64,000 nucleotides of DNA, taken from NCBI GenBank assembly GCA_905178155.1, contig CAJINV010000001.1, positions 4,692,747 to 4,756,746 on the forward strand, written 5' to 3'. The notes under the pieces are model-generated. The model did no database searches and was not told the origin of the DNA. It saw only the letters and a program-made list of their open reading frames with translations. The stretch comes from Amoebophrya sp. A120 (Eukaryota; Sar; Dinophyceae; Syndiniales; Amoebophryaceae). The translations under genes were made by a program, and so were the position numbers. Of this stretch, positions 21,254 to 33,200 are shown piece by piece (within the stretch, counting starts at the first letter, position 1; every line of letters begins with the position of its first letter).

Positions 21254-24200
21254 ATGTCCCCGTCCGCCAGTAGCAGCAGTAGAGATGTGATAGAACGCAG
21301 GAATACCAGGATAGAAGAAGCAGCAGGCCCTGATCAGGAGCTTGATCAAGAAAAGAATGTTGCACATGAAGGACTAGTAAACCAAGCAGGTGCCTTGTCA
21401 TCTCGTACTGCCAGCAGCCAGCATGGGCAGCTTGTCAAGCCACGCTTCGTTACCAGGTGCGGCGTCGGGTCTACGCCTAGCGGGCCCGTGCCCCTGGGAA
21501 GAAGCGATGGCAAACAGCGGCCAGCCTGCAGTACTGCAGAAAGCAGAGCAGTAGAAGAGTGCAAGAACATGATGAAATCTATAAGGACGGAGAAAATATT
21601 AAGGCCAAGTGCACCAGAGCAGACGATGAAGGAAGAGCATCAAACAACATTCGATCAGGGCACACGGCACAGCCGTAGTACAAAAAGCTCGCTCCCTCAG
21701 CGCGCAGGAATAATAGCAGAAGCCAGTCTGCGGCCTGTCCAACAGTGTTTCAGGAGGCGTAAAACAGGAACCATGTCAACAGCAAGAGTAGTTTCCAGTG
21801 CGAGGTACGGCTCGAATATGTCGCCGTTGCGGTTGCTGGAAGTGCTGTGCTGCGTGATATACTACCTCGGGTTCGTCTTTTCCTCGCTGGGTCCTCACCT
21901 GTCGATCCCCGTCGTTCACGCCTTCGATATCGTGACGGTGTCGCACAAGAAACAGGAGATCATAATTAACCTGCAGGCCACGTGTCCCTGCGACACCGAG
22001 GAGCTTCCCTGTTTCGATGCCACCGCACTGGAGGGCGAGCAACAGTGTAAGGCGCCGATCTTCACGGCCACCGAGGTGGCGCAGGCGGCCGCGAACGGAC
22101 AGACGCTGCTCCGGTGCGGGACCCTGGTGGACTGCATCGAGGTGAAGCTGGTCACCGAAACGCAGCAGCAACAGTTGGTGCCCCGACAGCTGCTGGAGCG
22201 GTCGCGGCTGTCGCAGTTCAAGGACGAGACCGCGCCGGTGAACGACGCGTACGGCATCCCCACCACACAGAAAAACACCATTGTCTACAGTCGGTGGACC
22301 TACATCGGCTGCTTCTCCGCGCAGGACGTGACCGCGGACGCGCGGGGCACCCCGCCCGCGCAGGCCTACGATCCCAACGCGTGCATCGACGTGTGCACCG
22401 GTCCCGGGGGACTCAAGCGGTCCGAGTACTACGAGCAGCAGCGCACCGTGATCATCGGCATCTCCGGGCTCAGCTGCGCCTGCGTGATGGACAATTTGCG
22501 GCAGTTCATCGCGGCCCCCGGGCAGTGCGACATTCCCTGTCTGCCCTCCTTCAGCAACCCGCTGTGCGGCGGCGAGGGCGACACCACCTCGGACTACTGG
22601 GGGCTGTTCATGGAGTACGAGTACCAGTCCTACGGCTCCAGCGGCGCCTACGACGTGTGGCGCTACCTCTGGTACACCGTCGTGGTCATCAAGGACTCCA
22701 CGCTGGCCACCGGGGGCGGCCAAGCCATCAGTTCCGCGGTCGTCATCAACCCGGAGCGCTACTACCTGCACTGCACCAACGAGGAGGGGCTCGCGGTCTT
22801 CCAGAATCAACTGGAAATCGTGGACACCAACCGCGACGAGTACCTGCTCTACGGCCTCTCCTACGACATCACCGGCTCCAGGCTCATCTGTATAGTTTGC
22901 TTCTTTTGCTAATGCCATTGAGATTGATCATGTTCTTCGTTTGGTTTGTAAAATTGATTAGAACACGTACACGAAAATGTTGCTGATCGTCCGTTTTTTT
23001 GCGAAAACATACGAAAAATTTGTACGACATGAATCCAAACCTTTACAGCCCTGGCGGTGGATGCGTCAACGGGGCGCACGCCGGTGGTGACGCAGAACGC
23101 CGACGACAAGTGGGCGTACAAGGTGATGGCCATCGAGATCGATGAGCGCGACCCCATGTACCCGAAGCTGACGCTGAACGTGAAGGATCTGAACGACGAG
23201 GACTTGCAGTCCATTCCCGGGCTCTATAAGTCTTCCTCCGTGGCGCAGGACAACTGGGTTTTCACGGGCGCCAGCACCATCATCTCGAAGTCCGACTTCC
23301 GTTCCTTCGCGGTGACCGCCGTGGAGAAGTCGGACACTCGCGTGGACCGGTTTTTCCTCTTTCACCTGCTGGACGAGGAGGTGATCCGGGACGGGCTGAC
23401 CTACAAGGAGTTGTCCCGCGTGAAGCTGATCCACCAACAGAACCTGGGGTTCAAGGCGCTGCAGATCTTCGGGGACACCCGCCAGGGCACGATCTCCGCG
23501 CTGGGCCCGATCAACGGGGCCATGATGTACGTGGTGCTGGGGTACCTGTTCAAGGACCCCCGGGGCAACGCGCAGTGGCACAGCTACTACGACGAGTCCA
23601 ACCCAGCCACGGGCCGCTACTGGGCGCAGCAGGAGATCGCCACCTTCCACGTCTACCCCGGCGGCGGGACCAGTGCGCCGCGGAACACCACCTTCATCTC
23701 CTACCGGAACTACCCGGAGTCAGTGGCGGCGCCGCGACCGCGGCTGGAGACGGCCTACTCGGTCATGCAGATCAACATGGCCAACGGGTACACGGAGAAG
23801 TGGTGTCAGGTGGAGTCCTGCGAGATCGGCGACACGCACCGTTCCATCGATCCGGACGTGCCCTACGCAAACCTGTTCAACGCGGAGGCCGGGTTCCCGC
23901 TCAGTCTGTCGGCGCCGAAGGTGGTGCACGCGCGGTTCACCATCGAGGGTCTGTTCCTGAAAATCGTGTGGAACATGGAGACCACGCGGGGTGGGATTCC
24001 GATCGACACGGACGGAGATCGCCTGCCCGACCGAATCGAACAGAGCAAGGACCGCAGCGGTACAGATGTCGTGTTTTGGACAGCGTGCTAGAACAACTGG
24101 GCATCATTCAACAAATTCGTTTTGGATAGGAAAATTTTGCATGCGTAGTCTTTTTTTGATGTGTTGATGGATGCTAGCTAAGTTTTTGCTCGTGCCACGT

Positions 24201-27200
24201 GTGACTAGAAAAGAAACGCACATGTGATGATGTATGTTCCACAAAAACTTTGAAAACAGGTGGTGCAAAGTTTGATTGCGCGGAGCTGTTGTCGCAGGAG
24301 ACCGTCGCTCTGATCGGCGAATACCCCTCCACCTCTTGCACCTGGAAGGATGACACGAGCGCGGGCGAAACGCTGGAGGTCGAGTTCGGTACGGAGTACA
24401 CACTGAAACTGGGGGACGAGATCTCCGTGCTTGCCAACAAGGTATTTGCCAAGCCCATTTGCAGCACTCCGGGTGACTACAGCACCTGCGAGTTCTCCCC
24501 GGCCGCGGTCGGTGAGGGTGCCATCGTGTCGCTGCCCGACCCGCTGCTGCCGCCCATCGTGGTGGTGGAGCCCACCGACGGTACGTTCTCCATCGATGAG
24601 TGTAGTTCCATCGAACTGCGAGCAGATGAGACCAAGCGAACAGGTGGTACAGCGGAGTACTTGTGGGAGCTCGACGCAAGTGACGGCGTTCCATACACGA
24701 GTTTGAACACGGTACTTTTTTCGTACAAGTAGCGCAAATAGTTTTTGATTTTGCTATAGTCACGACAGGCCGCAATTACAATTAGAAATTGTATCCTCTG
24801 TGGTTCGAGTTCGAGTACCGGTTGTTTCTCTTTCCTGTTGCAACAGCTCCAAGAAAACATCACCGCAACCATGAATCGAAAAACACCAGGTTTCGACGGC
24901 GATGAACCAGACACAGTACTCGATTTTGCAGTCCACGCTGGCGAACGAGCAGACGGGTAAGCTGTTCATTTGCGTGGAGTGCATGCCGCAGGGGTTTCGG
25001 TACAAGATGAAGGTGACCGTGACGTCCCGGTGGGGCTACTCGTCCACGCTGTCCTTCGTGGTGGAGAAGGCGGACTACCCCGCGCCCACCATCCGGACCG
25101 GGTCGTGGTCCTCGCCGACCATCCGCACCACGTCGCAGGCGCTGCGCATCGAGACCGAGATCCGGCAGAGTAGTTGCGCCGTGGGGAACCAGCAACTCGC
25201 GTGCGAGTGGAGCTGCGCGACCCACAACCCGGACTTTACGACCTCCGGCCCCACGGCGTCCCTGCCCTGCGACAACAGCCTCTTCAACGCGGAGAAGCTG
25301 CAGTTCCCGGTGCAGGGCCAGGTGTTGGTGATCCCCAGGTACACTTTAACCCCGCCGGTCTATTCGGCGGACGACATGGCGGCGGGGATTACGAAATACC
25401 ACGAGTACACGTTCCAGATCCTGTGCGTGGTGGTCCAGTCCGCGACGGACGTGATCCAAGCCGGCGACGCGGCCCAGGCCAGCGCGCAGAACGCCGCCGA
25501 GAACGTGATCATCCGCGTGGAGCGGTCCAACGTGAAGGCGATTCTGTTCCCGGCGGGCACGGAGTTCCCGCAGAAGGCGACCACGATGGCGTTGAACGCG
25601 CGGTTCACCATGGACCCGGACATGGAGGAGGTGTACGCCTGTCTGCTGAACCCCGGTTCCCTGGCTTGCGACACCTATCCTATGTAAAAACGTCCCCACC
25701 CCATAGTTGTCATGCAAATCTGCATGCTCGGAATGTTTCTCATGCGGAGCCCCATGACAAGCGTTTTCTAGTCGTATTTTGGAATTTGTAATGCTCCAAT
25801 CCGCATGGTAGGCTAGATCTGTAATGCTGCTGAACAAGCTATACAGGACCACACTACGAGGACAAATTTGTCATGCGAAACAACAAAAGCTGGTTGATTT
25901 GTGTAGCAGATTCCCCATCTTGACTCTGGTGTAGGGACGCTTTTAATCAGGATACCACCATCCCCATGTTCGAGGGCGACTTCACCTTCCGGTGCTGGAA
26001 GGTGACGCCGGTGGTGCAGGGCGCTGGCGACGAGGCCGCGGGCGTGGTCGAGTGCGCCGGCGGGGTCTACGTGCTGCGGGACGTGAACTCCGTCTGCCCG
26101 GCCGGCTTCGAAGTGCCGGACGCGCAGGGTTGCGAGGAGGCAGCCACGCAGTGCGGATCGAGCTGGAACGGCTTCGACGCCAACTCGCCCGCAGAGTTGA
26201 CGGGCTGCTTCCAGCGCACCGTGGAAAATGATGTGCAGTTCAACTCCTTCACGCCGAACGCGCTCGTCGACGGGGCGGCAGACAGAAAGCCAATCTGTCT
26301 GAATGGTATTAATTCAAATTTTGATTATATTGGTTGTTTGCGCACGATTTTTGATCGTTAAATGGTTTGGGGAAAGTCCTCTGAAGCGCGAATTGGTATT
26401 CTGATTTAGTGATTGTATACCCAGGGTGGACCACCTTAGCAAGAACATTATGTTTATGCTGGCAATTAAAAACTTCAGATGCTGTCTTGACCTCTGCAAC
26501 CGCGACCACGACGATGCTGGGTACCACCGAGTCCACTTCCACCGGAACTATGATGTCCCCATGCTTCACGTTGGGACTCGGGCCGGGGGGCAACCCGAAC
26601 TTTCTCTACCAGGTGCTGACCAGCGGCGAAATCGACAACTGGAAGCTGCGAAACTACGACCCAACTGAGGTGTGTACGCGTCGCGGCGGGGAGGACATCC
26701 CGCCGCTGGACATCGGGTACAACGTTCAGATAGACCAGGTGTCCTTCACGCAGGGCGACCCCACGGCGACACCGCCCGTGTTGCCGCAGAGTTACTGCTA
26801 CTACGAGGAGGGGTTGCTGCTGGTAGAAACCAACAAGATGGAGCTCTCGCGCAACGAGCAGTTCTACACCTTCCAGGTCGAAGCGCGGCACGACGACGGA
26901 CGCACGGCCACGGACAGTGCCGACGTCTACATCGTGGATCGGTTGGTCTTGCAGGTCTTCCTGAAAGAGATCCGCAACGACCCGGATCTAGCGCAGTTGC
27001 CCTTGACCTCGGTCTACCAGGATGTCACGCTGGAGGGTAGTATCTCCAAGGACCCGAACTTCGACGGCGCAAACTACTACTACCGCTGGGAGATCTACAA
27101 GAAGCAGAGTGGCGGGAATGAGTATTGAAGTTTGATCTATCATGGATCGATTTGATGCTACATGGTACTTGTGATATGCAGATGCACGTTCTGCCGCGTG

Positions 27201-30200
27201 ATTTGCATTTGCTGTTGCAGTCAGTTCGAATTCAATCACTCAATTTTTCTGTTTTTCTTTCGTATCAGGTTTGTGACGGAGTGGAAGAACGAGACGGATA
27301 GTTTCACCTGGACGGACAAGGCCATCATTGAGTGGGATGTCGAGAAAACGTCGCGCATTACGTTTCACTTGGATCCCAACTCGTTCGAGGTGCCACTGTC
27401 CACCCAGCTGCAGCGGTCCACCGAGTACAAGATCATGCTGCACGTGACGGCGATCGTGCTTTCCGGGCAGTACGAGGGCACGTACTTTGGCAAGGCGCAA
27501 AAGATCGTGCGCACCGCTCCCGGGCCCCCGATTCGTGGTGGGTTCGTGATAAAACCGGACTTCTACACGTTTCCCGACGACCTACTAGCGAATCCACAGA
27601 CCAATTTCGCGTTCGACGCGCCGCAGTGGCGCGCGGACTCGTCGTTATCGGGGGGCACGGCGGACTCGGAGCTGACCTATTCCTTCGGGTTCACGCCGGT
27701 GTCGGCCACCGGACAGGCGTCGGCCACGGTGTGGCAAGTCGAGGGGCAGTCGTCCACGCACTTCGAGATCCCCGCGAACAAGATCACGTACGACGGGCAG
27801 GAGACGCTGATCGCCAACCTGAAGGTCTGCACTGTCTACAAGGTTTGCGCGTCCACGGACGTCACCATGAACATGAACTTCAACGAGCAGGCGACCTACG
27901 AGGAGATCCGCACGGCTCTGCTCCCGGAAGAGACGGACCCGCAGCAGATGATCGCGGCGCAGACCACCGTGGAGGGGATCCGCACCCGGCTCACCACGCA
28001 GCAGTACGACTCGCTGCAGAGTGACTTCCGGAACTCGGTGAAACTGTTCAACTACGCCGAGATGGACACCGCGGACCTGGGGTCGGCGCTGCAGGCTTTG
28101 GCTTCGGCCACCTCGTCCATTTCGGACCTGGCGGACCCCACGGCGAAGAACTCCGAGAATTCGGACCTGTTGGACGCCACGGGCGCGGCGCTGGACAGTT
28201 TCGTCGGAAACCCGTCGCCGGATATGGCCAACGCGCTCGTCAACACCATGTCCAACATGTACGCGGCGACCGGCGGTCAGGGCGCGGCCGCCGGGGTGGG
28301 GCGAAGGTAAATATTGCATTTGCACATCCCTGCGACCTGTAGTTTTCTTGCACGCGGTTTCATTGCTGCATGTATTTTACATGGTCTCCTGAATTTAAGA
28401 TTTGCAGCGTTTACGTGTTTGTGCAGGACAGAGAATAAAATTCAAAGTCTTTTCATCACATCACAACACAGGCTCGAGGTTATCGAAATGCTGTCGGAAT
28501 ACGAGGACGAATATGGTGAGGACTTACTTGAGACACTCGAGAAGCACGAGTCCTTTCCGCACGTCGCCTCGGCGGAGAAGGATCTCGGCAAGCAGAAGCT
28601 GCTGGAGGCGACCGAGGACTTGAAGAAGGCGTCGCCGGAAGCCTTGCGCAAACTGCACGAGGAGTTGGCGCAGGTCCTCACTCCGGAGGAGCTCACCATG
28701 GTGTTCGCAGGCACGCAGAACGACCGGGGCGTCCAGATTGGCTTCAGCAGCGACGGCGAGGAGCTGCGCCAGATCGGGCACGACGCGCTGCAGGCGAACG
28801 AGTTCAAGATGCACCCGGGCAGCTCGCTGGAGAGCCGCGTGGAGCACGGTCCCTCGGTCGGGTCCAGCACGCGACGGGCACTCTCCGCGCAGGGGCACGA
28901 CATCGTGAAGCGCATCAGCGAGCAGTACGGGCGGCGGTTCTCGCGGCGCGAGTTCGAGAAGAGGTTGCGCATTCTGCGGGAACTGGATTCCCTCGGCTAC
29001 CACATTCCGGTGCAGGTGTCCGACGGCGTGTCCACCAAGAGCGACATCTGGAAGAAGTTCCGGAACCCCGTCCCCACAGTGTTGGACGACCGTGGCCTGC
29101 CCAAGTACCTCGTGTCTACGGCGCAGATGCGGGCGCTCGAGGCCAAGGAGCAGGTGCGGGGCGAGTTCGGCTCCTCGCTGGTGCAGCACCGGCCGCGGCG
29201 GGCGCCGGGGCACAACCACGAGCAGCCGGGTCCGCGCGACCTGTACCTCCACATGCCGCGGGGCAAGAAGTGCGACTTCTGTGGCGTCTATCGAACGCCG
29301 CTGCCGCTGAAGGACGACGACGGCAAGTTCGAGCCGTACGGGAAATACGAGGAAAGCGACATGAAATACCTGCTCGAGCGAGACAATCCTGACGGTTCCA
29401 AGCGGCCTTTCACGCTGGTCTGGAACCGCACCGCGAGCGTGTACCAGGTCGTGGAGGTGAGGCGGCGCAGGATCATCGCACAGACAGTCAACACGGGCAT
29501 GATGACGGAAGCTCTGGCGGGCACCTCCTACCAGACCGGTGGGGCACCTTCATCGCGAAGACTCGGAGAGACGGGCGAGCAACCAACCGGCACGGCCGTG
29601 TCGCTGTTCGGCCACAAGGCGGACGAGGAAAACCGACGAAAGCTGTCCATGGCAGTCGGCGGTCCACTTCTGTTGCGCAACCCAGAGGCCCTGCAGTGGA
29701 ATCCGGAGAGTCTGAAGGTCCGGCCGGTGCCGCAAGTGATCCACGACTGCGAGTCTTCCTTCTGCGATAACCTCGGTCTGCTGTGCCTGACCCGCTCCCT
29801 CCGCGCTCGCATGGTAGGCGGGCCGGTCTGGGGCCGGGAACGCACGCGGTGGCAGTGCTGTGCGGAGAAGAACCCGCATACACTGTGCAACAAGCCGCCC
29901 TGCTGGCACGAGCAGCGGTGTCCGCGCTCCTCCGAGGAGATGCGGCGGGAGCTGGAGCTGAAGCAGAAGCGCGACCTGCGCAATCTCCGGGGCGAGATGG
30001 CGGCGGCGCGCTCCCGGCGCTCCACCGGGAACAGCATTTCGGACATGTTCGCCGGCTCCCTCGGCGCCACCAGCTCCGCCGAGAAGCACCGCGCCAAGGA
30101 AAAGCGCATGCGGCGGCTGGAGGAGGCGATGCTGAAGGAGCAGCAGGAGGTTTTGGACGACAGCGCAGTCGCAAAAAGCACAAACTGGTTCACGCGCTGG

Positions 30201-33200
30201 ATGGAGGACGAACACCGCCGGAACACCACGGTCGGACGCATGTGGAAGCGGCTCAACTTCACCGAAGCCAACTCCCCGTTCTCTTTCGCGGACCGCGCGC
30301 GCGCCTACGAGCTGTACAGCGAGAGTGAGTCGCGGCGCCTGCAGATGGCGACCAACCTGCAGGCGGACATGACCATGAGCCAGCTGCAGACCATCGCCTT
30401 CGTGGAGAAGTTGGAGCTGCCGCTCCTCGCCGAAGCCAGGAGACAGAAGCTGTCGCGGGACATCTCCATGCAGTCCGCGTCGCTGATCGACGCGAAGCAG
30501 GAGATCGAGTACAACTCGCTCGAACCCACGCAGGCCGCCAGCATGCGGGAGAACGACATCCAGCGGATCGAGGCCGAGCGGCGGGTCAACATGGACACGC
30601 GGCGGAACATCTCCCAGGCGCTCACGCGGCTGTCGATTTACCGCGACCGCCTGGTCCGGGCCATGATCCCGGGTTTGGTCACCAACGCGCGAACGCCGCT
30701 GCAGTTCGACACGCCGATGTTCATGATGGACGTGGGGAAGGTGACGAACATGAGCGACGTGACCACCGCGTTCGTGTTCCCCTCCGAGTTCATCGTGCCC
30801 TCGGACGCGCCGGACGAACCCACGTCGACGAACAACCAGACGGCGCTCGCCTTCCAGTTCGTGCAGTACAAGGAGAACATCTACTACTGGAGTCCCTCCA
30901 ACCCGAGCAACCAGCAGTCCGCGGTGATCACACTGCTGATGTTCTACGCGAACGCGCAGCAGTATGGGAGCGTCAGGTTTGAAATCGACAAAGTTGAAAT
31001 GATTTGTCATGCATAAAATGCATACCAGTTGGAAACCCAATTTCTAAGCGGCGCATGACAAATTTTCCGAGCACCGAAATCCAATTTGTCATGCTGTTTG
31101 GACACAGACGACTGCTTTTGTCATGCTCCTTTAGCAGCTCTACTTCAAACCCTAAACAGGCTGACACGCGGCCTCACTTGCCATCCCGGCAAGACAGGCA
31201 CTTCATGCCTTGCATTTTATGCATGACAAATCCGTAGCCATTTTGGCTCAAGAAGCTAGCATCTGTCTATAGTCAAAATAAGAACTCTGACCCAAAGCAG
31301 AAAACAAAATAATGTGGTCGGTCGCGCCCGGTGCCAACGAGGACACCACTCGCGTAGGAGCCGCCCTGGAGGCTCTCCGCAACGATGTCGCGCACTTACA
31401 AAAACGGACCCGCGTAGCGATAAGGTGCCCCGACGTGTTCCACGAGGGGCAAATGCAGAGAAACACCAACGTCACAAACAAGGCAGAAATCCTAAGGCAG
31501 CTGTCTACAGTAATGGGTCGCGCATCAATGGGCAAGTGCCAAGATGGTGGCTCGTGGTCGCGAGAGCAGACCGACTTCTTCCGAACCCAGACGGAAGCCG
31601 TGGCGGAGTTGTTCACCGAAATCGCGCAGGCGCCGATGACCGTGCAGCACATCCGCATGACAGGGAACAATTGGGGCGAAATCCAGATGGCACCGACTTC
31701 CGCCCTGCAGAACCTGCTTGATTACGCCATCATAGAGTCCCTCAACGTAACTGGCAAGTTCAACAGTCCAGAAATTCACATCAGAATGCCTAGGGCGCCG
31801 ACCAAGAACGGCAAGGGCAAGGGAAAGGGAAAAATCTCCAACAGCAGCGACAACCCAAACCATCTGCCAGTTGGAGGGATCAAAGGAGCAGGAGCAGTGG
31901 TGCTAACGAGCCGCAGCGAAGTTGCAGCAAGATCGGGGATGAGGTCTAGGCGCCGCCAGTCGCGCAGCAGACGTCGGGAGTCTCGCAGCCGCCGGAAGTC
32001 GCGCATCCGGCATGCCCACCGCCACAGCCGTCGCTCCGGCAGCCGCGGTCGCAAATCTTCTTCAGCAAACAAGCAGTCAGACGACAGAGTCTTGCAGGAC
32101 AAGGAGCGCAACAAGGAGCGCAGCTCAGCCAACGGCGGGGAAGCCCGGGCACAAGATCAGCATCAGAATAAGCGGGTCGCAAGCGCGTCTCGATCACATG
32201 GAGAAGGAGCGGGGGCAGCAAAAAAGCAGAGGGTCCACAAGTCGCCGCGCGGCGAGTCCGGCGTCCAAGAAGAGGAAGGGGACGTCGGCGGCAGAAAATC
32301 CCTACCGCAAACTGGAGCCGAGAACGGCGGCCCCGGTACCGCAATCACATTAGCCGAGCTACAATCAGCCCTGGACAATGCAGGCCTGGCCGACGAAAAA
32401 CTGGCGACCAACGTGCGGAACTTATTTAGCAAAGCAGACCAGAGTAAGTCGCCGGCGCTTTGCGAAGCCCTGCAGCACTACGCGACAGAGGTCGACGGTG
32501 GCGACGCGAACCAGCCCCAGAAGCCCAGAACTGCAGCCGAGAGACAGGTCCTGAGGAAATGCGTAGAACAAGCAATCAAAAGTTACGGAGCCGCCCCTCC
32601 AAGCCACGCCCCCACCCCGTCACAGCTGATAATGCCTCCGCCGCGGTTCCCGCCGCCCCGACGCGAGATTCCCCCGGCCGCTAAGGAGACAGGCCAGCAT
32701 CAAGCCGTCTCGGGCGAGAACAATTCCGCGTCGAGCGAAGCCGCAAAACAAGCTACCACATCAAGCGGAGGCGCAAGCGACATTCAGGCCGCCGCCGAAG
32801 GCCCTGCAGCGGTGTCGCCCGTTATCGTGTTGCCGACCACAAGCGAGGAGGAATCCTCCTCGGAATGCACGGACTCTTCGTCGCAAGCAGTGCCCACCGG
32901 CGCCGAAGCAGCTGCTGGCGCGAAAGAATCTCCGGCTGCATCGGAGGAAACGCGCCTGAAACCCGAAGCGGACCTCGCAGAAAATCCGACCGACGAGCAA
33001 AAAGGGCGTCGAAGCGCCGGGCCAGCGGCGGAGAAACGGGAAAGCCCCCGAGCGGCGGAACTGGACGTGCAGGCGGAGTATCTGTTCATAGAGAATTCCG
33101 AACTCGAAGGGAGAATCACCAAAACGGTTGCGGTGTTCGACCACAGTAACCAAATCTGGAGATACATAACCGACGAGGCTAGCGTGCGCAAAACCGAAGC

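Noticed and set aside
21776-22918. 380-codon antisense frame
   Set aside because: Shadow of exon 1 of polycystin-like copy 1, which is confirmed by its paralogue.
29550-31040. 496-codon antisense open frame over exon 8 of polycystin-like copy 1
   Set aside because: It is the complement of a GC-rich coding exon whose + strand frame aligns and splices in phase; the antisense product is His/Val/Leu low complexity.
31231-31252. A genuine SL RNA gene at this site
   Set aside because: No splice donor follows the 22-mer and no Sm-site-bearing short RNA downstream; the position at the LINE boundary explains it better.
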